Source of the DNA: an uncultured Algoriphagus sp.
GTDB taxonomy: Bacteria; Bacteroidota; Bacteroidia; Cytophagales; Cyclobacteriaceae
Direction of reading: 5' to 3'
Length of the DNA: 64,000 nucleotides
NCBI GenBank assembly: GCA_903952135.1
Contig: CAJBER010000051.1
Location: forward strand, 38,178 to 102,177
The notes beneath the pieces are model-generated. The model was given only the letters and a program-made list of their open reading frames with translations. It was not told the DNA's origin and ran no database searches. Position 1 is the stretch's first letter. The number at the start of each line of letters is the position of its first letter. The translations under genes and the position numbers were made by a program. Below, piece by piece: positions 29,627 to 37,876 of this stretch.

Positions 29627-30778
29627 TTGACAGGCGGTTCCCTACTAAAATTAAAGGCATTGATACAGCGTAAACAGGAGGTGTTGATTGTAGGCGGAGG
29701 GCTTGCAGGCTTGGTTGCTTCCTTGCTATTAGTCAAAGAGGGACATCCAGTCACACTCGTGGAGAAGAAAGTGTATCCTTTTCATCGGGTTTGTGGGGAA
29801 TATGTATCCAATGAGGTCCTCGACTTCTTGAAGCGAAACGGCCTCTATCCAGATTTTTTGGAACTCCCCCGGATTGATACTTTCGAGTTTTCAGACACCC
29901 GAGGCAAATCCGTATTCCTACCTCTAGACCTAGGTGGATTTGGAATCAGCCGATACCAATTGGATCTCTGGCTGTACCAACTTGCTTCCGAGCAAGGGGT
30001 AAAGTTCCTGACGGGGACTACCGTGACCGATCTGGATTTTCTGGAAAAGGAGGATGTCTTTGAAGTCAAACTCTCTGACTTCCAAGTGCTGCAGGTGCCG
30101 GTTGTTTTGGGGGCTTTTGGCAAGCGAAGCAAACTGGATCAGGTCTTGGAGCGACCCTTTTTTACCAAGCGAAGCCCCTACATCGGAGTCAAATACCATG
30201 TCCTGGCGGAAGGCTCAGCCAATACCGTGGCCTTGCATAATTTTCAGGGGGGCTATTGTGGGTTCAATGCCATCGAAGAAGGAAAGTTTAATCTTTGCTA
30301 CTTAGGCAATCGGGATCAGCTCAGGCAGTACGGTTCCATTGAAGAAATGGAGCGGGCGGTGTTGTGGAAAAATCCGGTACTCAAACGAATTTTTGAGGAA
30401 AGTACCTTCCTCTGGGAGAAGCCTGAGGTGATCACGGAAATCAATTTTGAACGAAAAAAACCGGTAGAAAATCACCTTCTGCTATTGGGCGATGCGGCAG
30501 GCTTGATCACCCCGCTCTGCGGAAATGGGATGGCCATGGCTATGCACTCCGCGTTTTTGGTGACCGAAGCACTCCGAGAAGGAAGGACAAGGCAGGAAGT
30601 GGAGCAGCGCTACAACCAAGGTTGGAACGCCCATTTTTACCAGCGCCTTGGTGTGGGAAGAGCCATTCAAGGACTTTTTGGATCGGGTAAGGGGTCTGTA
30701 GTGGCTAGAAACCTCATCCAGCGCCTGCCATTTGTGGCCCGCACCCTACTCAAAAACACCCACGGCCAGCCCTTCTAA
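29627..30778 (+). CDS. FAD-dependent oxidoreductase (geranylgeranyl-reductase-like); start uncertain (TTG?)
   Basis: VLIVGGGLAGLVASLLLVKEGHPVTLVEKK dinucleotide motif; RVCGEYVS; LLLLGDAAGLITPLCGNGMAMAMHSA. Confidence 0.85.
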   Translation: MTGGSLLKLKALIQRKQEVLIVGGGLAGLVASLLLVKEGHPVTLVEKKVYPFHRVCGEYVSNEVLDFLKRNGLYPDFLELPRIDTFEFSDTRGKSVFLPLDLGGFGISRYQLDLWLYQLASEQGVKFLTGTTVTDLDFLEKEDVFEVKLSDFQVLQVPVVLGAFGKRSKLDQVLERPFFTKRSPYIGVKYHVLAEGSANTVALHNFQGGYCGFNAIEEGKFNLCYLGNRDQLRQYGSIEEMERAVLWKNPVLKRIFEESTFLWEKPEVITEINFERKKPVENHLLLLGDAAGLITPLCGNGMAMAMHSAFLVTEALREGRTRQEVEQRYNQGWNAHFYQRLGVGRAIQGLFGSGKGSVVARNLIQRLPFVARTLLKNTHGQPF

Positions 30779-30780
30779 TC

Positions 30781-31674
30781 TCAGTTAAATACCTGCAGAA
30801 TCTGGGTGTTTTCCAGGAAATAGTAGATGAAAAAGGCATTGAGGGCAATCGCAGACAGGAAGTTCATGCCCATGGCCCAACTGTAGGTTGCATATTTTTC
30901 CGATTCCCGAAAGATGAATCCCATCCAAAGGAGAAAAAACAACCCGATAGGCGCCATGGCGGCCAAGTAGTACCCGACGATATGGGATTGCCCTTTGTCT
31001 AGAAAATACCAAATAAAGGCAGCGGTCGTCCCTGCAAATAGGAGCGCCGAAAAGATAAAGGTACCCTTGATACCCAACAATAAACTCAAGGTACGATCCC
31101 CTCTACGTGCATCTTCTCCATGCTGATAAACTTGAGTCAGTGGATAATTGCCCCAGAGCATCAAGCTGGTGAGTAATCCTGGTACAAGCACATGTGGCTT
31201 GAATAGGACTTCCCAACCCAAGTTGCTTAGCCCGGCATACGCCATCGCAAAGGTGAAATAGCCTTGGAAAAGGCCGGCAATCACCCAGCTGATCCAAGCG
31301 TATTTTTTCAAGCGTATCGTTGGATGACTGTAGGCCATGCTGACCAATCCATAGAGGCCAAGCATGCTCGCAAATTCCCAGTTGATCCATGCCCCCAAGG
31401 CCAAAGCAATGCAAAAAAAGATCAGAGACCAGACGAGTAGGTCTTTGGTTACCTTGGGTGGACGCTTCAGGCCACCGATACTTTCCTCGTCCTTGTCATA
31501 GTAACTGTTGTAGCCATTGCTGCTGGGATAGAGAAACAGGTGCAAACTCAAAAAGACTAGCAGCATGCGTTCTCCGTTGTGGTTGGGCGTCAAGGCCAAG
31601 GCAAATAAGAATACCGGCAGTAGAAAAAATGAGAAGGGGATGCGCAGGTGCAATAGGGTGGAGCGTGTGATCAT
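30781..31674 (-). CDS. UbiA-family prenyltransferase
   Basis: Polytopic; Asp motifs NGYNSYYDKDEESIGG and QHGEDARRGDRTLSLLLG; YSHPTIRLKK. Confidence 0.83.
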   Translation of the reverse strand: MITRSTLLHLRIPFSFFLLPVFLFALALTPNHNGERMLLVFLSLHLFLYPSSNGYNSYYDKDEESIGGLKRPPKVTKDLLVWSLIFFCIALALGAWINWEFASMLGLYGLVSMAYSHPTIRLKKYAWISWVIAGLFQGYFTFAMAYAGLSNLGWEVLFKPHVLVPGLLTSLMLWGNYPLTQVYQHGEDARRGDRTLSLLLGIKGTFIFSALLFAGTTAAFIWYFLDKGQSHIVGYYLAAMAPIGLFFLLWMGFIFRESEKYATYSWAMGMNFLSAIALNAFFIYYFLENTQILQVFN

Positions 31675-31763
31675 GAGTTAGGTTTCTTGAGTGCCAAGGT
31701 ACAGCTATTTCGAAAAGAGTCCTTCGACAACCTAAATTAGAACTATTTTGGTAACTTGAATGA

Positions 31764-32843
31764 ATGAATTCCAGTATCGTTAGTATCGGCCTTTCCAATC
31801 CAGGAACGCCCATACCCCAAGCGGAAATCTCACGCTTCATGCAGGTAGCCCATCAATTGGATCCCCAAGAGCGAAGAAAGCTTGATTTTTTGTACCGAAA
31901 ATCGGGAATCGATTCACGCCACAGTGTCTTGGATGATTTTCAAAGAGAGGAGGTGAGTGACTTCACCTTTTTCCCGAAAAATAAAGAACTGAATCCTTTT
32001 CCGGGTACCGCTGCCCGCATGCAGGTATTCGAAGAAAAGGGTCCCGAACTCGCTGAGCAGGCTGTTCGATCGGCTTTACTGCAGGCAGAGGTGGAAGCGA
32101 ATTCGCTGACACATTTGATTTTAATTTCCTGTACGGGCATGGTGGCCCCGGGGCTTGAACTGGACCTGATGCGGCGACTGGATATCCCGAGTTCGGTGGA
32201 GCGCTATTGCATTCATTTTATGGGTTGCTACGCGGCATTTACGGGTTTGAGGCTTGCCGATCAACTGGTAAAAGCCAACCCAAAAGCCCGAGTATTGGTG
32301 GTATCCGTAGAACTCTGCACCCTGCATTTTCAAAAAGAATATACCGAAGACAATCTCCTAGCCAATTCTCTCTTTGGGGATGGGGCGGCCGCGGCGCTGG
32401 TGATGCAGTCCGAGAAAGGTTTGCAGATCAAAAATTACTTCAGCGAAGTCCTTTGGGAAGGGGAAAAAGACATGGCCTGGAAAATCGGAGATTTTGGATT
32501 TGAGATGCGGCTTAGTCAGTACATTCCTTCCCTGCTCAACCAAGGCATTCGGCGATTGCGAGACCTGTTTGAAGTCAAGTTCAACTTTTCAAAGGTGCGC
32601 CATGTGGCGATTCACCCTGGGGGCAAGCAGATTTTGATCCAAGTACAGGAGGCTTTTGGACTTTCACCAGAAGTGAATCAACATGCGTTGGAGGTGCTGC
32701 GCACCTGTGGCAACATGTCCTCCGCCAGCATCTTATTTGTCTTGGAGCGCATGCTGCAGGATTCCAGCATTCAAGGAGATATTCTTGCCTTGGGCTTTGG
32801 CCCTGGGCTGACTTTGGAAACCACCCACTACGAAAAGCGATGA
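31764..32843 (+). CDS. Type III polyketide synthase (chalcone/stilbene synthase family)
   Basis: Cys-His-Asn triad motifs: HFMGCYAAFTGLR, VAIHPGGKQIL, CGNMSSASILFVLERM. Confidence 0.92.
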   Translation: MNSSIVSIGLSNPGTPIPQAEISRFMQVAHQLDPQERRKLDFLYRKSGIDSRHSVLDDFQREEVSDFTFFPKNKELNPFPGTAARMQVFEEKGPELAEQAVRSALLQAEVEANSLTHLILISCTGMVAPGLELDLMRRLDIPSSVERYCIHFMGCYAAFTGLRLADQLVKANPKARVLVVSVELCTLHFQKEYTEDNLLANSLFGDGAAAALVMQSEKGLQIKNYFSEVLWEGEKDMAWKIGDFGFEMRLSQYIPSLLNQGIRRLRDLFEVKFNFSKVRHVAIHPGGKQILIQVQEAFGLSPEVNQHALEVLRTCGNMSSASILFVLERMLQDSSIQGDILALGFGPGLTLETTHYEKR

Positions 32844-33544
32844 GTAGATTTGACCAGCGCTCCCGCGAAAAGGAAATCATGGACGACCTGGAATGCTCAG
32901 GTCCCGTTTTGGAGCAGACCCTCCGGGAGTTGAAAACCATCAACCGCTGGTTGGGGGGAAATAAAGTAACTACACAGGGGTTGAGCGAGGTGGTACAACG
33001 CTTCCCTCAAGCACAATTCAGTGTGGTAGATCTGGGCTGTGGAGGGGGAGATATGCTCGCAGTGATGCAGGACTGGGCCCAGCAAGAGCAGGTTTCGATG
33101 CAGTTGATCGGTGCAGATGCCAATGCGCATACCATCGCACTTGCCCAGCAGCGACAGCAACAACTCCAGGATATCCGTTGGCAAGTAGCCAATGTCTTTG
33201 ACCCCACATTCTTTGAGGAGCGGGTGGATATTGCTACTTGTACGCTCTTTACCCACCATTTTACAGACGAGGAACTCGTGACACTCTTTCAAGGTTTGAA
33301 GCAAAAGGTGCGGCTCGCCATTGTCATCAACGACCTGCATCGCCATCCCTTGGCCTACTATTCCATCAAATGGTTGACGCGCTGGTTTAGCAAGTCGCCT
33401 ATGGTGCAGCACGATGCAGCCTTGTCGGTACTTCGAAGCTTTAGGAGAAACGATTGGGAGTCAATTTTCCAGCAGGCCGGCCTGACTGAAGTACACATTC
33501 GCTGGCGCTGGGCGTTCCGTTGGCAGATTTGTGTGTATGTCTGA
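32840..33544 (+). CDS. SAM-dependent methyltransferase
   Basis: FSVVDLGCGGGDMLAVM motif I; ATGA overlap with the PKS gene. Confidence 0.88.
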   Translation: MSRFDQRSREKEIMDDLECSGPVLEQTLRELKTINRWLGGNKVTTQGLSEVVQRFPQAQFSVVDLGCGGGDMLAVMQDWAQQEQVSMQLIGADANAHTIALAQQRQQQLQDIRWQVANVFDPTFFEERVDIATCTLFTHHFTDEELVTLFQGLKQKVRLAIVINDLHRHPLAYYSIKWLTRWFSKSPMVQHDAALSVLRSFRRNDWESIFQQAGLTEVHIRWRWAFRWQICVYV

Positions 33545-33548
33545 GGAC

Positions 33549-33728
33549 TTATTTTTTTGAATTCGGAACATCCGAATCGCTGGATTTGGGCTCTTTTTTA
33601 CCTGCAGGCGAGCGTACACAGCCCAAGTTATGCGTTAAAGGGAGATCCTGAGGAAGCACTCCAAACGATTCGCTGAGATCCCATTCGATAGGCTCGGGAG
33701 GAAGTGGTTTGGTAGGCTTGGATTTCAT
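33549..33728 (-). CDS. Small 59-aa hypothetical protein
   Basis: Read directly on minus strand: MKSKPTKPLPPEPIEWDLSESFGVLPQDLPLTHNLGCVRSPAGKKEPKSSDSDVPNSKK; below ORF-track cut-off. Confidence 0.5.
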   Translation of the reverse strand: MKSKPTKPLPPEPIEWDLSESFGVLPQDLPLTHNLGCVRSPAGKKEPKSSDSDVPNSKK

Positions 33729-33843
33729 CAGGTCTGTTCAAAAATTTAGTAAAGCCTTAATTCTAAGGCTTGGATAACTAAAGCTACAAAAACTAAGGCA
33801 AAAAGAAGTCTTAAGCATCAACCACTTCTGGGAATGCCTATCT

Positions 33844-35619
33844 TTGGGAAGTATGAATCCATTTGATTTTTCTCCAGAGCAACTGGAACTCAAGCAAAAG
33901 ACAAACAAGCGAAGCGTGGCTCAATTGAGTGTCCTTCGTATTTTTTCCTTTTTTGCCTTGGGGGCAACGGTGATTTTGACCCTCTCCGAGCACTGGGCAT
34001 GGGTCCTTCCCAGCATCATTTGTTTTTTCCTCTTTGTTCGACTCATCAACCGGTTCAACCACCTCAAAGATCAGGAGCGCATTTACCTGGCCTTGCAGCA
34101 ACTCCAAACTCAAAAACAAGCCCGCCAGGAACGGAAACTGGGCGACTTGGATACGGGAATTGAATTTGCAGATAAGGAACACCCCTTTGCAGGCGATTTG
34201 GATTTGTTTGGCCCGCACTCCCTTTTTCAACTCCTCAATCACTGCACTTCGGCTGGGGGGAAAGAGCAACTTGCCACCCTCCTGAAGTCTACAGTTGATC
34301 CGAGAGCAGCCCAGCAACGCAGGGCTGCAGCGGCTGAACTCCAACAAAAGCCAGATTTTTTGCGCGCCATGGAGGCCATTGGAATCGCCTTCCCCCAAGG
34401 AAAGGTGGGGCCTTGGAAGCAGTGGCTCGAGCAAAAAGAAAGGCAACCCAATCTCCTACATTGGTTCCTTGCTATTCTAGGTCCGGTAGGAGGGGTACTC
34501 ATCCTCCTATTGACTAGCCAGGGGATTCTCCCGCAAGCCATGCTGGGTATTTGGTTTCTAGTTGGAATTCTGCTGCTCGGGATGGTATTTGTGCCGCTCA
34601 AGCGTGCTGCAGAAGCCATTCCAGTTGCTTCTCACCTCAATTCATTGCGCTTGCGAGCCGAACAAATTGAGGGCAATTCCTTCCAATCGGATCTTCTACA
34701 AGCGGAGCAGGCTCGTCTTCAAGCAGGCAGTAGTCCGGCTTCTAAGCAACTGCAAGAATTGGATCGGCTGGGCCTTTGGACCCAAAACCGGCTCAACCTG
34801 CTGTACCTTCCCATCAACCTGCTCTTTTGGACTGATTTTATCCTTTTTCTCTGGCTTGCCGCTTGGAAAAAACGGGTGAGCAACTCCCTCGTCCAACTTC
34901 CAGAAACCCTCGAAAATTGGGAAGTATGGGTATCCCTTGGAAGTTTTGAAGTGGAGGTCGGGCATTCGGGAATCTCTGCCTGGACTCAAGAACCGATCTT
35001 GGAAGGCGAAAATGTCTCCCATCCCCTCCTGCTGCCCGCCAAGGCAGTGGGGAATTCCCTGATTTTGAACACGAACCGGAAACTGGTGCTGCTTACCGGA
35101 TCCAACATGAGTGGCAAAACCACCTTTATGCGAACCCTAGGCATCAATGCCGTCCTGCTCAACCTAGGTCTCCGCCCTTTTGCAGATCGCATGACCCTAG
35201 GACCCTTGCAACTCTTTACGAGCATGCGCAATACCGACAACCTCGGCGAAAGCGTGAGTTCCTTCTATGCCGAACTTTCGCGCATCCGTACGCTCCTGCA
35301 GCGCTTGGAACAGGGTGAACCTATCTTTTTTCTCCTCGACGAGATTTTGAAAGGGACCAATACCCAGGATCGAATTTCTGGATCCGAGGCCTTGGTGGCC
35401 CAACTTTTACCTTCCCAAGGAATTGGACTGATCAGTACGCATGATATTGAATTGGCTGCCTTGGGGGAAAAAGAAGCGCGAGTTCAGAATTATTCCTTCC
35501 ACTCCGAAATCCAAGATAAGGAGATCCTATTTGACTACCGCTTGAAAGGTGGGGCTTGCCCGAGTTTCAATGCGCACAAGCTGATGGAGTTGATGGGAAT
35601 TAAGTTTGTGCCCAAGTAG
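33844..35619 (+). CDS. Membrane-anchored MutS-family ATPase (MutS domain V only)
   Basis: LTGSNMSGKTTFMRTLGINAVLLNLG, SMRNTDNLGESVSSFYAELSRI, FFLLDEILKGTNTQDR; two hydrophobic hairpins N-terminal to the ATPase. Confidence 0.85.
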   Translation: MGSMNPFDFSPEQLELKQKTNKRSVAQLSVLRIFSFFALGATVILTLSEHWAWVLPSIICFFLFVRLINRFNHLKDQERIYLALQQLQTQKQARQERKLGDLDTGIEFADKEHPFAGDLDLFGPHSLFQLLNHCTSAGGKEQLATLLKSTVDPRAAQQRRAAAAELQQKPDFLRAMEAIGIAFPQGKVGPWKQWLEQKERQPNLLHWFLAILGPVGGVLILLLTSQGILPQAMLGIWFLVGILLLGMVFVPLKRAAEAIPVASHLNSLRLRAEQIEGNSFQSDLLQAEQARLQAGSSPASKQLQELDRLGLWTQNRLNLLYLPINLLFWTDFILFLWLAAWKKRVSNSLVQLPETLENWEVWVSLGSFEVEVGHSGISAWTQEPILEGENVSHPLLLPAKAVGNSLILNTNRKLVLLTGSNMSGKTTFMRTLGINAVLLNLGLRPFADRMTLGPLQLFTSMRNTDNLGESVSSFYAELSRIRTLLQRLEQGEPIFFLLDEILKGTNTQDRISGSEALVAQLLPSQGIGLISTHDIELAALGEKEARVQNYSFHSEIQDKEILFDYRLKGGACPSFNAHKLMELMGIKFVPK

Positions 35620-35717
35620 CATTTTGGGTTTGCTCAGCCCCTATTTTCATAACTCCGCTGCTTTCTAGAATGGGATTGCTCCGAATTCAGGTTTAATCTG
35701 TTAATTTTGACCCATCT

Positions 35718-36863
35718 ATGGGTTCCATGCATCCACATCCAACATTAGGCGTACTCGGAGGAGGCCAACTTGGCCGCATGCTGATTCAGTCTGCCATCAA
35801 CTACAATCAGGACATTCACATCCTCGACCCTGATCCCAATGCGCCCTGCAAGGACATTGCCCAGCAGTTTACGGTTGGCTCCCTAAAGGATTTTGCTGCC
35901 GTCTATGCCTTTGGACAGCACTGCGATGTGATTACCGTAGAGATCGAAGCAGTCAATACCGAGGCGCTCCAGAAACTGGCCGATGAAGGCAAAAAAGTAT
36001 ATCCCCAGCCACATTTGCTTGCCTTGATTCAAGACAAGCGGAAGCAAAAGCAATTTTACTTGGAGCACGGTGTTCCTACCGCTGAATTTATCCTGACGGA
36101 AAATAAGGCCGAGGTCATGGCGAATGCCTCCTTTTTGCCAGCGGTCAACAAACTTGGAAAGGAAGGGTATGATGGAAGAGGCGTACAAGTATTGCGTACG
36201 GCTGCCGATTTAGATCTTGCATTTGATGCACCAGGGCTACTTGAAAAGCTGATTGACTTTGACAAAGAAATTGCCGTCACCGTGGCCCGCAACGAGCGAG
36301 GGGAAGTCGTAGCCTATCCCGCCGTGGAATGTGCCTTTCATCCTACCGCCAACTTGGTGGAATTTCTTTTTGCGCCAGCAGGCATTTCCCCAGAAATCGA
36401 ACAAAAGGCGCAAGCCATCGCCAAAGACCTCATCTTGAAGTTGGACTTGGTCGGCATCTTAGCCGTCGAACTTTTTGTAACCCGTACTGGCGAGGTACTC
36501 GTCAATGAAATTGCTCCCCGCCCGCACAATAGCGGACACCATACCATCGAGGCCAACTTTACCTCCCAGTTTGAGCAGCACCTCCGTGCCGTGATGAACT
36601 GGCCCCTAGGCAATACCGCGCTGCGCTGCCCGGCGGCCATGATCAACCTGCTCGGCGAACCAGGATACGAAGGGCCTGTTTTGGTGGAAGGCTTGGACCA
36701 GGCCATGTCTGAAAAAGGGGTGTACATCCACCTCTATGGGAAAAAACACACCAAGCCTTTCCGCAAGATGGGCCACGTGACCCTTTTGGGAGAAGATATC
36801 GAAGAAGTAAAAGACAATGCGCAACGAATCAAAGATCTCATCAAAATCAAATCACAGCAATGA
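35718..36863 (+). CDS. purK: 5-(carboxyamino)imidazole ribonucleotide synthase
   Basis: LGVLGGGQLGRMLIQSA; ATP-grasp; VNEIAPRPHNSGHHTIEA; directly precedes purE. Confidence 0.94.
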   Translation: MGSMHPHPTLGVLGGGQLGRMLIQSAINYNQDIHILDPDPNAPCKDIAQQFTVGSLKDFAAVYAFGQHCDVITVEIEAVNTEALQKLADEGKKVYPQPHLLALIQDKRKQKQFYLEHGVPTAEFILTENKAEVMANASFLPAVNKLGKEGYDGRGVQVLRTAADLDLAFDAPGLLEKLIDFDKEIAVTVARNERGEVVAYPAVECAFHPTANLVEFLFAPAGISPEIEQKAQAIAKDLILKLDLVGILAVELFVTRTGEVLVNEIAPRPHNSGHHTIEANFTSQFEQHLRAVMNWPLGNTALRCPAAMINLLGEPGYEGPVLVEGLDQAMSEKGVYIHLYGKKHTKPFRKMGHVTLLGEDIEEVKDNAQRIKDLIKIKSQQ

Positions 36864-37375
36864 ATCCACAGGTAGGAATTATCATGGGAAGCCAATCGGA
36901 TCTTCCTGTCATGGCCGAAGCAGCCCAATTTTTAGAGGAACTGGGTATTGCCTTTGAATTGACTGTGGTCAGTGCGCATCGCACGCCCAAGCGGATGATT
37001 GACTATGCCGAATCTGCTCGCGAGCGGGGCATCAAGGTGATCATTGCTGGTGCTGGAGGAGCCGCTCACCTCCCGGGGATGGTGGCTTCCTTGACAAGCC
37101 TTCCTGTGATTGGGGTGCCGGTACACAGTTCCAACTCCATTGATGGCTGGGATAGCATCCTTTCCATTTTGCAGATGCCTTCGGGTATTCCTGTGGCTAC
37201 GGTAGCTTTGAATGGGGGAAAAAATGCAGGAATCCTCGCGGCTTCCATCCTTGGCGCTTACGATGCTGCCGTGGGTAAGCAGATGGACGAATTTAAAAAA
37301 GGACTTCGTGAGAAGGTGGAGGAGTCTGCCGCTCAGTTGGAAGAAAAGGGCTGGAAAGGCGCCCTGAAGAAATAA
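36860..37375 (+). CDS. purE: 5-(carboxyamino)imidazole ribonucleotide mutase
   Basis: VGIIMGSQSDLPVMAEAA, VSAHRTPKRM, IIAGAGGAAHLPGMVASLT; 4-nt overlap with purK. Confidence 0.95.
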   Translation: MNPQVGIIMGSQSDLPVMAEAAQFLEELGIAFELTVVSAHRTPKRMIDYAESARERGIKVIIAGAGGAAHLPGMVASLTSLPVIGVPVHSSNSIDGWDSILSILQMPSGIPVATVALNGGKNAGILAASILGAYDAAVGKQMDEFKKGLREKVEESAAQLEEKGWKGALKK

Positions 37376-37491
37376 AATTGGTCAACAGACGACAGTCCAC
37401 GGTCCACTGCTCACCTAATTGAACCTCAAGCCTTATTTTCTTTAGTTACTGGAAAAAAGCGGTAATCCTAATTAATTACCTTCCCATTCAA

Positions 37492-37638
37492 ATGAACTGG
37501 AATAAGCCTGTCAAATTTAAAGTTGGAGACGTAGACTGGGAAATGCCCCGGTCTACCCTGGTCCTTGTTGTTGCGGTGACCCTTGTTCTGATGCTTGCTG
37601 GGGGATGGATGGGCTACCAGTTTGGGGCTGGAAAATAA
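37492..37638 (+). CDS. Small 48-aa single-TM protein
   Basis: Read directly: MNWNKPVKFKVGDVDWEMPRSTLVLVVAVTLVLMLAGGWMGYQFGAGK; followed by a terminator. Confidence 0.65.
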   Translation: MNWNKPVKFKVGDVDWEMPRSTLVLVVAVTLVLMLAGGWMGYQFGAGK

Positions 37639-37650
37639 TCTCAGTAAATA

Positions 37651-37692
37651 AAAAAAAAGAGGCTGTCCCGAACGAGACAGCCTCTTTTTTTC
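37651..37692. terminator. Bidirectional Rho-independent terminator
   Basis: AAAAGAGGCTGTC-CCGAACGA-GACAGCCTCTTTT flanked by A- and T-tracts. Confidence 0.88.
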
Positions 37693-37800
37693 AATGGATT
37701 TCTATAAAGTAGGTTTTGCCTATCAGGAACAAGGCTTGAAGTTCATTTGAATCTGCCGTAGTCCAATTCTTTACCAAGTACACTGTACAAAGTGCTTTCC

Positions 37801-37876
37801 AATCCGTATTTCAAACTATTTCACGGAGCGGCCCGCCGCGGCGGGTATTTCCATCGTATTTCGTGTCTTTTATTTC
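37801..37876. repeat. R1 repeat family, partial/right-half copy D
   Basis: CTATTTCACGGAGCGG-CCCGCCGCGGCGGG-TATTTCCATCGTATTTC, matches right arm of copies at 52.8 and 61.5 kb; ATTTC at 37847 and 37858 (11 nt). Confidence 0.75.
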
